Of a stretch of DNA of 64,000 nucleotides, positions 17,324 to 24,937 are shown piece by piece. Numbering within the stretch: position 1 is the first letter of the stretch; each line of letters opens with the position of its first letter. Where the stretch lies: contig CAYMFM010000003.1 in the NCBI GenBank assembly GCA_964389685.1, positions 97,885 through 161,884 of the forward strand, given 5' to 3'. The notes under the pieces are model-generated. The model was not told the DNA's origin, made no database searches, and worked only from the letters and a program-made list of their open reading frames with translations. Both the position numbers and the translations under genes were made by a program. The DNA comes from G020353115 sp964389685 (GTDB lineage Bacteria > Bacteroidota > Bacteroidia > Bacteroidales > VadinHA17).

Positions 17324-18160
17324 GTGATGAAAAATATTCTTGTTCCCGTTGATTTTTCAAAAGATGCTATGAATGCATTTATGCATTCCATTCTGTTTGC
17401 AAACAAGCTAAAAGCAAACCTGCGCATGATCCATGTCAGGAAAAGCAAAGATTATGACGAACCTTTTGTCCTTGATGGAATGGACTCGGGATATAGAAAG
17501 ACCGTTGAGGAATTTTGCCAGGGTATTGTATCAAAGTACCTTCAAATATACAATGCCGGTGGAAAACTTGATTTTATAATTGAAAAGGGCAAGATCTATA
17601 AAATCATTGTTGATCAGGCAAAAAAAGATAACACCGATATCATCATTATGGGGACACACGGGATCTCCGGTTTTGAAGAATTATGGCTGGGAAGTAATGC
17701 TTACCGTGTGGTTTCAAAAGCGCCCTGCCCGGTATTGACCATCCGCAATGGATTTAAAAAGAAAACCATTAAAAAGATCGTTTTGCCAATTGATGCCCAC
17801 CGTGAAACAAGGCAGAAAATTCCCATTACGGTGGAACTGGCAAAAGAGTTTGATGCAGAGGTTCATGTAGTGGATGTAAGGTCAACCAACCGGAAGGATA
17901 TTAAGAAAAGACTGAATCATTATGCAGACCAGGCTATGCACTATGTGGAGGAGCATGGTGTAAAAGGAGTAAGAAGTTCGAAATACGGATCCAATATAGC
18001 AGATATCACCATTACTTATGCGGTTCATTTGAATGCCGAAATAATAGCCATTGTCAGCAACCAGAGAGGAACACCTGCCAATATGCATTTGAGTACCACA
18101 GCCCAGCAAATGGTGAACCATTCTCCAATACCGATTCTAAGTATTTATCCGGATTTTTGA
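17324..18160 (+). CDS. Tandem universal stress protein (two Usp domains)
   Basis: A 278-residue protein made of two Usp domains. The first (residues 1-145) starts MKNILVPVDFSKDAMNAF and ends with the nucleotide-binding motif GTHGISGFEELWLGSNAYRV. The second (about 150-278) starts KKIVLPIDAHRETR and lacks the full G-2x-G-9x-G motif, having NQRGTPANMHLSTTA instead, so only the N-terminal half is likely to bind ATP. Its stop overlaps by one base with the ATG of the SPOR gene (TGATG), so they form an operon. TATATTTG at 17286-17293 may be its -7 element. Confidence 0.92.
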   Translation: MMKNILVPVDFSKDAMNAFMHSILFANKLKANLRMIHVRKSKDYDEPFVLDGMDSGYRKTVEEFCQGIVSKYLQIYNAGGKLDFIIEKGKIYKIIVDQAKKDNTDIIIMGTHGISGFEELWLGSNAYRVVSKAPCPVLTIRNGFKKKTIKKIVLPIDAHRETRQKIPITVELAKEFDAEVHVVDVRSTNRKDIKKRLNHYADQAMHYVEEHGVKGVRSSKYGSNIADITITYAVHLNAEIIAIVSNQRGTPANMHLSTTAQQMVNHSPIPILSIYPDF

Positions 18161-18621
18161 TGTTGACAACAATCAAGTATCGGCTTCTGTTGGGATTATT
18201 CTTCATTCCCGTTATAAATGTATGGGGGCAGGAGTGGTCTGACAGGACGGTTCATATGGATTCAAACCAGTTTCAGGAAGCCCAATTGCAAATATTCCAG
18301 GACCCGAGGCTTGAAACCCTTCTCCAACGGCACATTGACTATAACCGGAAGAAGGGAGGTATGAATGGGTACCGTATCCAGATATTTTTTGGATCAGGCA
18401 GAACCGCACGAGCTGATGCCAATGAAACCAAAGCAAAATTTTTATCCCACTTCCCCGATGCCAAGGCTCATATACTCTATCAAAGCCCTTTTTATAAAGT
18501 CAGGGTGGGAGATTTCAGGACCAAAAATGAAGCCCTTAAATTCTATCGAAGAATCCAGCGTAAATTTCCAAACGCATACATCATCCCCGATACAATAGAA
18601 TTCCCGGAATTGGAGGATTGA
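18160..18621 (+). CDS. Exported SPOR-domain protein
   Basis: A 153-residue protein starting at the ATG at 18160, coupled to the upstream Usp gene by TGATG; a TTG one codon earlier is possible. An N-terminal signal peptide (LTTIKYRLLLGLFFIPVINV, then WGQ) is followed by a linker. A C-terminal SPOR domain occupies about residues 70-145, with YRIQIFFGSGRTARADANE, then FYKVRVGDFRTKNEALKFYR. SPOR domains bind glycan strands of denuded peptidoglycan, often at the septum. The pairing with a cytosolic Usp protein is unexplained. Confidence 0.88.
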   Translation: MLTTIKYRLLLGLFFIPVINVWGQEWSDRTVHMDSNQFQEAQLQIFQDPRLETLLQRHIDYNRKKGGMNGYRIQIFFGSGRTARADANETKAKFLSHFPDAKAHILYQSPFYKVRVGDFRTKNEALKFYRRIQRKFPNAYIIPDTIEFPELED

Positions 18622-18685
18622 CCAGTCAATAATGTCCTGAGTATCTATCAATCACTTGTTTGGCTTTTCCACGAAAAAGATTAAG

Positions 18686-18719
18686 TTAACCCGCATTATT
18701 TATGAATAATCCGGGTTAA
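18686..18719. terminator. Hairpin, possible terminator of the Usp-SPOR operon
   Basis: TTAACCCGCATTATT and AATAATCCGGGTTAA pair over 15 positions with one mismatch around a 4-base loop. It lies 64 bases after the SPOR gene stop. No T tract follows, so termination would be of an atypical kind; it may instead belong to the structured element that follows. Confidence 0.4.
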
Positions 18720-18745
18720 AAGTTCTGCCACAGGTCCGCCTACCG

Positions 18746-18764
18746 CCTGCCTGCTGCAGGCAGG
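18746..18764. repeat. CCTGCC..GGCAGG palindrome, second copy
   Basis: CCTGCCTGC, a single T and GCAGGCAGG form perfect 9-base arms. Compare 6370-6389 and 39994-40010. It lies directly beside the structured segment at 18796-18884. Confidence 0.65.
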
Positions 18765-18795
18765 GAGGGGCAGGCATCCTCCCATAAGGATCTGC

Positions 18796-18884
18796 CATAG
18801 CCACAAAGCTCCGAAAGTCCATAGTTCCAAAGGAATCCCTATGGGAGACTCACCCGAAGGTGGCTATGTCAACTTACGGAGCTT
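18796..18884. other. Structured element with crossing complementary segments
   Basis: CATAGCCAC (18796-18804) is complementary to GTGGCTATG (18860-18868), and AAGCTCCG (18806-18813) to CGGAGCTT (18877-18884). Their order is a-b-a'-b', so the two pairings cross as in a pseudoknot. Inside lie CCATAG..CTATGG enclosing TTCC-AAA-GGAA, and CACC-CGAA-GGTG with a tetraloop. This may be an RNA fold or a degenerate palindromic repeat. Confidence 0.5.
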
Positions 18885-18970
18885 AGGGATAAGTTATTAG
18901 TTAATGGGTTAACCTAATAACCTATCATTTAACCCTTTCCAAATCCTGTTAATAAGTTCTTAATATTAAC

Positions 18971-18997
18971 TCAATCCGTCAATTGCTGACGGATTGA
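18971..18997. promoter_or_regulatory. Perfect 11-bp inverted repeat upstream of the purF-like gene
   Basis: TCAATCCGTCA and TGACGGATTGA flank a 5-base loop, 45 bases before the ATG at 19043. The half-site TCAATCCGTC recurs at about 20493-20502, just before the second purF-like gene. It could be an operator or an attenuator stem; no T tract follows. Confidence 0.4.
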
Positions 18998-19042
18998 AAT
19001 AATGGATAAATTAACCTTCTCAATCACATAATATACTTCCTG

Positions 19043-20446
19043 ATGGGTGGATTTTTTGGTACAATTTCAAAAAAATCGTGTATTAATGAATTGTTTTATG
19101 GCACCGATTATCATTCACATCTTGGTACTCGCAGAGGTGGAATAGCGGCTTTCGGTAAAGAGGGATTTACCCGAAGGATTCATAACATAGAAAACTCCTA
19201 TTTCAGGACCAAGTTTGAAAATGATCTCTCTGATTTTAAAGGAGAAAGTGGAATTGGTGTAATCAGTGATACCGAATCCCAACCCGTTCTGGTCAATTCT
19301 CATCTTGGTAAGTTTGCCATTGTTACGGTTGGGAAGGTGGTTAATCTGGATGACCTGGAGAAGATGGCATTGAAAAAGAAATGGCATTTTTCAGAGACGG
19401 GTTTTAATGGGGCGAATCCATCCGAAATGGCCGCCATGCTGATCAATGAAGGGAGCACCATGGAAGAGGGAATAAAGATCGTACAGGAAAAAATTCGGGG
19501 TTCCCTTTCTCTATTGATACTATGTGAAGATGGGATCTTTGCAGCCCGTGATAAATTGGGAAGAACCCCGATAGTCATCGGTAAAAACAGTTCCTCCTAT
19601 GCCGTTGCGTCTGAGTCAAGTTGCTTTCCTACACTTGGCTATCGGGTAGAGAAATACCTTGGACCGGGAGAGATCCTGTTTTTAACCGCTGAGGGATATG
19701 AACAACTGGTGCCACCACGGGAGAAAATGCAGGTATGTGCTTTTTTATGGGTCTACTACGGATACCCTGCTTCCAGTTATGAGGGAATAAATGTAGAACA
19801 GACACGATACAATTGCGGTGCAGCTCTTGCAGCCAATGATGATGTTGTGGCAGATTATGTATCAGGAATTCCCGATTCAGGAATAGGTCATGCCATCGGG
19901 TATGCTAAAGAAAAAGGAATACCCTATATGCGGCCATACGTAAAATATACTCCTACCTGGCCCCGAAGTTTTATGCCAAGCAATCAGTCAGACAGGGACC
20001 TGGTCGCTAAAATGAAACTGATACCTGTTCAACCCTTGATTAAAGATAAACGAGTTGTCTTTTGTGATGATTCCATCGTACGGGGAACGCAATTGAAAGA
20101 TAATGCTCGGATATTTTATGAATACGGAGTGAAGGAGATCCACATGAGAATTGCCGGACCCCCGCTCTGTTATGCCTGTGATTTCCTCAATTTCTCTACA
20201 TCGCGGTCCACGTTGGAATTGGCCGCCAGAAAAGCCATCAATCAGTTGGAGGGGAAAGATGATAAATACCTTGATGAATATGCCACTTCAGGAACAGAGA
20301 AAAACAGGGAGATGGTGGAATGCATCCGGAAACGATTACGACTTACCAGCTTAAAATATCAGCACCTGGATGATCTGATTGATGCAATCGGTTTACCCAA
20401 AGAGAAAATTTGTACCCATTGCTATGATGGTTCCAGTTATTTTTAA
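19043..20446 (+). CDS. PurF-type amidophosphoribosyltransferase paralogue lacking the N-terminal Cys
   Basis: A 467-residue protein with the PurF layout: N-terminal Ntn-hydrolase glutaminase fold (HSHLGTRRGG, GIGVISDT, SHLGKFAIVTVGKV) and C-terminal phosphoribosyltransferase domain with the PRPP loop VVFCDDSIVRGTQL. It begins MGGFFGTISKK, where active PurF enzymes have a Cys (CGIVG-like) exposed by processing; no Cys is present until residue 13 in a different context. The cysteines expected to hold a [4Fe-4S] cluster in the B. subtilis-type enzyme seem kept (Cys232, Cys376 or Cys379, Cys457 and Cys460). It may therefore use ammonia, depend on a partner glutaminase, or have another role. A complete PurF-type gene follows 58 bases downstream. 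Related GGFFG-starting proteins occur in Bacteroides. Confidence 0.85.
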   Translation: MGGFFGTISKKSCINELFYGTDYHSHLGTRRGGIAAFGKEGFTRRIHNIENSYFRTKFENDLSDFKGESGIGVISDTESQPVLVNSHLGKFAIVTVGKVVNLDDLEKMALKKKWHFSETGFNGANPSEMAAMLINEGSTMEEGIKIVQEKIRGSLSLLILCEDGIFAARDKLGRTPIVIGKNSSSYAVASESSCFPTLGYRVEKYLGPGEILFLTAEGYEQLVPPREKMQVCAFLWVYYGYPASSYEGINVEQTRYNCGAALAANDDVVADYVSGIPDSGIGHAIGYAKEKGIPYMRPYVKYTPTWPRSFMPSNQSDRDLVAKMKLIPVQPLIKDKRVVFCDDSIVRGTQLKDNARIFYEYGVKEIHMRIAGPPLCYACDFLNFSTSRSTLELAARKAINQLEGKDDKYLDEYATSGTEKNREMVECIRKRLRLTSLKYQHLDDLIDAIGLPKEKICTHCYDGSSYF

Positions 20447-20466
20447 AAAATCTCTTTTTTATTGAT

Positions 20467-20474
20467 TACTTTTG
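20467..20474 (+). promoter_or_regulatory. Candidate -7 element between the two purF-like genes
   Basis: TACTTTTG fits TAnnTTTG, 30 bases before the ATG at 20505. No TTTG sits at the matching -33 position, so the second gene may have a weak promoter of its own or be read only from upstream. Confidence 0.3.
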
Positions 20475-20504
20475 TCTTCTTGTTGATTATCATCAATCCG
20501 TCCA

Positions 20505-22406
20505 ATGAGTGAAATGATCAAACATGAGTGTGGCATTGGATTACTCCGGTTACGCAAACCCCTGGCATACTATCAAGAGAAATATGGTACATGGATGTAT
20601 GGTTTGCAGAAGCTTTACCTGTTAATGGAAAAGCAACATAACAGGGGACAGGATGGAGCAGGAATTGCCAACCTGAAACTGGACCTCACACCGGGACATA
20701 AGTACCTTTTTAAGCAACGTTCGAACAGCCCCAATCCCCTTAAGCGGGTGTTCGACAAAATCTACAGGGGATTTGAAGAGCATCAGATCTACCATCCCGA
20801 ATTAATGAACGATACCCGGTGGGTAAAGGAAAACCTTCCCTTTGCCGGGGAACTCTTTATTGGCCATCTGCGTTATGGTACGTATGGCAATTATGACATT
20901 TCGTTTGTCCATCCCGTAACCAGAGAAAATAACTGGAAATCCCGTAGCCTTGTTCTTGCCGGAAACTTCAATCTGACCAACGTGGATGAATTGTTTGATA
21001 TTCTCGTTGACCTGGGACAAACGCCAAAAAATTATTCCGATACGGTTACTATTCTTGAGAATGTGGGGCACTACCTCGATGAAGAAAACCAGGAACTTTT
21101 CAGGAATTACAAGGATAAGGGATTACAGAACATAGAGATCTCCCCGTTGATAGAGGAAAACCTCGATGTGGCTAAAGTCCTTTTCCGGGCAAGCAAGAAA
21201 TGGGATGGTGGGTATGTTATCGCTGGCATGATCGGTCATGGCGATGGATTTGTTTTCAGGGATCCGTGGGGAATACGCCCCGGATTTTATTATTATGACG
21301 ATGAAGTCGCTGTTGTAGCTTCTGAAAGACCGGTCATACAAACGGTCATGAATGTACCGGCTAATTCAATTCACGAGATCCCTCCCGGTTTTGCCTTTAT
21401 CGTAAGAAAATCCGGCGAGATCAAAATGGAGACCGTAAGAGAACCACAAGAAAGAAAATCCTGTTCGTTTGAAAGAATTTACTTCTCCAGGGGAAGTGAC
21501 AGGGATATCTATGCTGAACGGAAAAAACTGGGTGAATTGCTAACACCAGCCATACTGGATGCAATTGATTATGATGTTGAAAATACTGTTTTTTCGTTTA
21601 TTCCAAATACTGCTGAGACGGCATTTCTGGGAATGACAGCAGGTGTTGAAAATTACCTTAATCAGATAAAAACGGAGAAGATTCTTGCCCTGGGAAACAA
21701 ATTGACCAAGGAGGAACTGAATAAACTGATGGGATTGAAACCACGGGTAGAAAAAGTAGCGGTTAAGGATGTTAAACTGAGGACCTTCATTGCCGAAGAT
21801 AAAGGCAGGGACGATCTTGTAGGTCATGTCTATGATATAACCTGGGATAGTGTGAGGGAAGGATCGGATAACCTGGTGATAATCGACGATTCCATTGTTA
21901 GAGGTACTACATTGAAATACAGCATTATCCGGATACTTGACCGGTTGAATCCCAAACGGATAATCGTGGTCTCTTCCTCTCCCCAGATCAGGTACCCCGA
22001 CTGCTATGGGATCGATATGGCAAAGCTTGGCGATTTTATTGCATTCAGAGCAGCCATTGAATTATTGAAAGAAACCGGACAGGAATCAGTCATCAATGAG
22101 GTGTATCAGAAAGCGAAAGAACAGGAAAATTTGCCCAAGGAGGATGCCACAAATTGTGTCAGGGATATTTATGCTCCCTTTTCAGCAGATGAAATTTCTG
22201 AAAAGATTGCCAGTATGTTGAAAACCCCTGAAATCAAAGCTGAGGTTAAAATAGTATATCAATCCATTGAAAATCTGCATACCGCTATTCCGGATCATCC
22301 GGGTGACTGGTATTTTACCGGAAATTACCCCACACCGGGAGGCAATAAAGTGGTCATTACCTCCTTTCTAAACTTCATGGAAGGCAGGGATCAACGGGCT
22401 TATTGA
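20505..22406 (+). CDS. purF: Amidophosphoribosyltransferase, long Bacteroidota type
   Basis: A 633-residue amidotransferase, longer than the roughly 470-500 of standard PurF. The N-terminus MSEMIKHECGIGLLRL puts Cys9 in the expected nucleophile position after a short leader, and EKQHNRGQDGAGIANL and HLRYGTYGN are glutaminase motifs. The C-terminal part has the PRPP loop NLVIIDDSIVRGTTLKYS and RYPDCYGIDMAKLGDF. Insertions in the glutaminase half (around residues 60-110 and 170-200) and a C-terminal extension after about residue 550 account for the length. The expected reaction is the first step of purine synthesis, PRPP plus glutamine to phosphoribosylamine. It converges on the acyltransferase gene at 22427 with 20 bases between the stops. 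Confidence 0.9.
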   Translation: MSEMIKHECGIGLLRLRKPLAYYQEKYGTWMYGLQKLYLLMEKQHNRGQDGAGIANLKLDLTPGHKYLFKQRSNSPNPLKRVFDKIYRGFEEHQIYHPELMNDTRWVKENLPFAGELFIGHLRYGTYGNYDISFVHPVTRENNWKSRSLVLAGNFNLTNVDELFDILVDLGQTPKNYSDTVTILENVGHYLDEENQELFRNYKDKGLQNIEISPLIEENLDVAKVLFRASKKWDGGYVIAGMIGHGDGFVFRDPWGIRPGFYYYDDEVAVVASERPVIQTVMNVPANSIHEIPPGFAFIVRKSGEIKMETVREPQERKSCSFERIYFSRGSDRDIYAERKKLGELLTPAILDAIDYDVENTVFSFIPNTAETAFLGMTAGVENYLNQIKTEKILALGNKLTKEELNKLMGLKPRVEKVAVKDVKLRTFIAEDKGRDDLVGHVYDITWDSVREGSDNLVIIDDSIVRGTTLKYSIIRILDRLNPKRIIVVSSSPQIRYPDCYGIDMAKLGDFIAFRAAIELLKETGQESVINEVYQKAKEQENLPKEDATNCVRDIYAPFSADEISEKIASMLKTPEIKAEVKIVYQSIENLHTAIPDHPGDWYFTGNYPTPGGNKVVITSFLNFMEGRDQRAY

Positions 22407-22426
22407 TAAAGTGGAGTCAAATCCCA

Positions 22427-23374
22427 CTATTCCGATGGGAGCTTGTAATCTTTTCTGTAGGAGGAAAGATGCCTGTTTACTTTCGAAATGTACATGTCTT
22501 TCAGAGTAATCATAATCCCGGTTTCCTGAACATTCCCAAAATTCTTGCTGATTACCGTGCCAAATGTTTTCATCGTGGGGGATAGATTCATATACGCATT
22601 GATCAGCGGGGGTATGTTTTCCCCTTTGGCTCGAACTTCCTGGGAGAGAATCTTGTAATCTTCCAGGTAGGTCTTCCCGCAAAAGAGTGTTTTTAAATGC
22701 TCCAGGTCCCAATCCAGTTCAAGGGGTTCAATGGGAACAACCAGCTGTTCTTCATCCCTGAAATGCTTCATGAGAAAATAGAGAATATAATCCCTGCCCT
22801 CCTTGTTAAACTGAGGATACATGGTGACCTTACCAAAAAAATAATGGATTTCGGGATTATCAATCATCAGTGCACCCAATCCGTCCCAGAGATTGTCCAG
22901 GGCAAACAAACCCTTCCTCGATCCACTGGTCGATTGATAGGCCGGTTGCACAAAAGATCGTCCTAACTCCCCCAGGTGTGGTAAGTAATCCCGGATGAAT
23001 TGATCGGAAAAATGAAACAGCTCCGAGGTTACTAACCGTTTGATGCCATCACAATCCCCCTTCGTTTTATTGCATAAGTAAAACCGGTATCCCCCCAGGA
23101 TCTCTTTCTCCTCCGGATCCCAAACAATCAATTGCTGATAGGGATCATCGGATGTGTCAAATTCATCGATATCAAGCGCTTTCCCGGTTCCACCTCCCGC
23201 TGCCCTGAAGGTTAACTCCCTTAACCTCCCAATCTCTCTCATTAACAAAGGGGAATTATGGTGCGTGAAAACATACACTTTTTTGTTCCCGTTGTTCGTT
23301 TTCCGGACGAATCGTTCCGGGGTTAATTCCTTTTCAAGATCCACCCTGGATATAGCAGATATTATTCGTTCCAT
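22427..23374 (-). CDS. glsB: GNAT-fold N-acyltransferase, GlsB/OlsB-like
   Basis: A 315-residue protein of the hemolysin/ornithine-lipid acyltransferase type (PF13444-like GNAT fold). Recognisable parts are the N-terminal YVFTHHNSPLLMREIGRLRE, FDTSDDPYQQLIVWDPEEKE, ILGGYRFY and LGELGRSFV. In Bacteroides thetaiotaomicron a GNAT protein (GlsB) adds an acyloxyacid chain to glycine and a PlsC-like partner (GlsA) completes the glycine lipid; ornithine-lipid synthesis uses the same logic. Here the partner gene lies 72 bases upstream on the same strand, in the opposite gene order to that recalled for Bacteroides. The amino-acid head group cannot be deduced from sequence. Confidence 0.68.
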   Translation of the reverse strand: MERIISAISRVDLEKELTPERFVRKTNNGNKKVYVFTHHNSPLLMREIGRLRELTFRAAGGGTGKALDIDEFDTSDDPYQQLIVWDPEEKEILGGYRFYLCNKTKGDCDGIKRLVTSELFHFSDQFIRDYLPHLGELGRSFVQPAYQSTSGSRKGLFALDNLWDGLGALMIDNPEIHYFFGKVTMYPQFNKEGRDYILYFLMKHFRDEEQLVVPIEPLELDWDLEHLKTLFCGKTYLEDYKILSQEVRAKGENIPPLINAYMNLSPTMKTFGTVISKNFGNVQETGIMITLKDMYISKVNRHLSSYRKDYKLPSE

Positions 23375-23446
23375 AAAAAACTGGTTTAAATCACTAAATT
23401 TAATAAAATAATTAATGACACTTCATCTCAGAAAATCATAACGAAA

Positions 23447-24286
23447 TTACATTGCACCCCCCAATTCATAAACATGATCTTTTAACCAGTTGGCCCACTC
23501 CTGATGGGTTGCGGATCTATCAAAGGTTGTATATGGAATGGGCTTCCCGAAATTCATCCTGATCTCTTTATCTTTCTGCATGAACATTTCATCAAAAAGA
23601 TAAAACATTTCAATGTTTATTTTTATCCTTAAAAACTTTCTGATGTTTGCAAGGGTATAAAAGAAATTTGAATTTTCCCCGTAAAAATGCACCGGGATAA
23701 TATCCCGTTCATGCTGTATCGCTTTGATGATAACATGTTTTTTCCATTCCACATCCATGATTTTTCCGGAGGTCTTCCGCGAACATAAACCGGCTGGGAA
23801 ATAGAGTATCTGAGAGTCCGACCGGTAGGCCTCCTCCATCTGCTGTACTGCTTCCCTCGATTGTCCCCCAAACTTATTGATGGGAAGGAAAATGGTCCGG
23901 AGGTTAGGGATGTTGAACAGAAGATCATTGACCGGAAAAAGCAAATCGGGAAATATCTTTCCAACCTCCTTAATAAATACCATACCATCCAATCCACCCA
24001 GAGGATGATTTGCTACAAAAATAAACCGGCCCTCTTTGGGTAGATTCTCCAAACCCTCAACCGTATGGGTTATCTGCATGATGTCAAGCGCCCCGTTTAT
24101 AAACTCCAACCCCTCAAGGTCCTTCTTTTCCGTGAGGATAAAGTTAAGATCATCCTGATGGATCACTCGCTTAATATATCGAAGTAGGAATCCAGGCAGT
24201 ACCCGATACAATCCTGGCTTACTCTGACGGATTATTTGATCGATATATATCCTGTTATCGTTGGTGGTTGATTCTGTATCGTTCAC
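23447..24286 (-). CDS. glsA: PlsC-like O-acyltransferase, GlsA-like
   Basis: A 279-residue member of the glycerophosphate-acyltransferase fold. The signature is FVANHPLGGLDGM, with His and Asp separated by five residues rather than four as in most PlsC enzymes. Other conserved parts are LFPVNDLLFNIPNLRTIFLP, YFPAGLCSRK (the glycerophosphate-site FPEG-like motif, with Ala for Glu) and DIIPVHFYGENS. It would transfer an acyl chain onto a hydroxyl of an N-acyl amino-acid lipid if the GlsA assignment holds. It diverges from mraZ and is followed by the GNAT acyltransferase, forming a two-gene lipid unit. Confidence 0.68.
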   Translation of the reverse strand: MNDTESTTNDNRIYIDQIIRQSKPGLYRVLPGFLLRYIKRVIHQDDLNFILTEKKDLEGLEFINGALDIMQITHTVEGLENLPKEGRFIFVANHPLGGLDGMVFIKEVGKIFPDLLFPVNDLLFNIPNLRTIFLPINKFGGQSREAVQQMEEAYRSDSQILYFPAGLCSRKTSGKIMDVEWKKHVIIKAIQHERDIIPVHFYGENSNFFYTLANIRKFLRIKINIEMFYLFDEMFMQKDKEIRMNFGKPIPYTTFDRSATHQEWANWLKDHVYELGGAM

Positions 24287-24390
24287 ACGTTAAATTTTGA
24301 CATGAAACTTGCAAGATTGAATGCAATACAAAATTATTAAAAATTCACGTGCCGTACTATAGATGAACGTTTTCGGATATAAAGTTTTCA

Positions 24391-24430
24391 ACAAAGTGGT
24401 AAAAAATGGGTAAAAGTGGTAGAAAGTGGT
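24391..24430 (+). promoter_or_regulatory. MraZ-box array: four repeats at 10-base period
   Basis: Bases 24391-24430 split into acaaagtggt, aaaaaatggg, taaaagtggt and agaaagtggt, giving TGG at an exact 10-base period (one helical turn). MraZ proteins of other bacteria bind closely spaced direct repeats with a GTGG core upstream of their own gene, so this is very probably the autorepression site of the division cluster. A -7-like TACATTTT (24448-24455) lies just downstream, with mraZ starting at 24470. Confidence 0.82.
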
Positions 24431-24469
24431 AAAAATTTCTATATTTTTACATTTTAAGGTGATTTTGTT

Positions 24470-24937
24470 ATGACAACTTACATTGGTGAATATTCGTGCA
24501 AAGTGGATGCAAAGGGGCGAATCATGCTGCCTGCAGCATTTAAAAAGCAGATGCCCTCAACGGCCAATGACAAATTTGTTGTAAAGAAAGACATTTTTGA
24601 GCAATGTCTTGTCATGTACCCAATGGATGAATGGGAGAGGCAGAACAAACTGATAAGAAGCAAGTTAAATCCTTATAATAAAGAGCATAACCGGTTCCTT
24701 CGAAATTTTTACCGTGGTACGGCAGAATTGATCCTTGACAGCAATAACCGGATGTTGATTCCCAAAAGGTTACTTGAGCTGGTGGGCATAAGGAAAGAGG
24801 TCATTCTGGCAGGGCAGGATGGTAAAATAGAGATCTGGGCTAAAGATATATACGATAGAGCAGCGGAAGGTGAGGATGAATTTGCATCCCTTGCTGAAAA
24901 GATCATGGGTGGTAACTTGAACGAACAGAATGAATAA
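24470..24937 (+). CDS. mraZ: Transcriptional regulator MraZ
   Basis: A 155-residue MraZ with two SpoVT/AbrB-like DNA-binding repeats. The first begins IGEYSCKVDAKGRIMLPAAF and the second has RGTAELILDSNNRMLIPKRL, each with the DxxGRxxxP-like core (DSNNR in the second). MraZ forms ring-shaped oligomers that bind repeats upstream of the dcw cluster and usually repress it. The stop and the rsmH start overlap by one base (TAATG). The 10-base repeats at 24391-24430 are its likely target. Confidence 0.96.
   Translation: MTTYIGEYSCKVDAKGRIMLPAAFKKQMPSTANDKFVVKKDIFEQCLVMYPMDEWERQNKLIRSKLNPYNKEHNRFLRNFYRGTAELILDSNNRMLIPKRLLELVGIRKEVILAGQDGKIEIWAKDIYDRAAEGEDEFASLAEKIMGGNLNEQNE

Larger units (their letters stand above)
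18622..19042. other. 420-base intergenic region rich in inverted repeats
   Basis: No coding sequence is credible here. It contains, in order, a 15-bp near-perfect hairpin (18686-18719), a CCTGCC-family palindrome (18746-18764), a cluster of complementary segments (18796-18884) and an 11-bp perfect hairpin (18971-18997) just upstream of the first purF-like gene. The density of structure suggests a mobile repeat, a non-coding RNA, or both. Confidence 0.65.

Noticed and set aside
24391..24440. CRISPR-like or simple tandem repeat upstream of mraZ
   Set aside because: The unit is only 10 bases without spacers and sits exactly where MraZ sites are expected.
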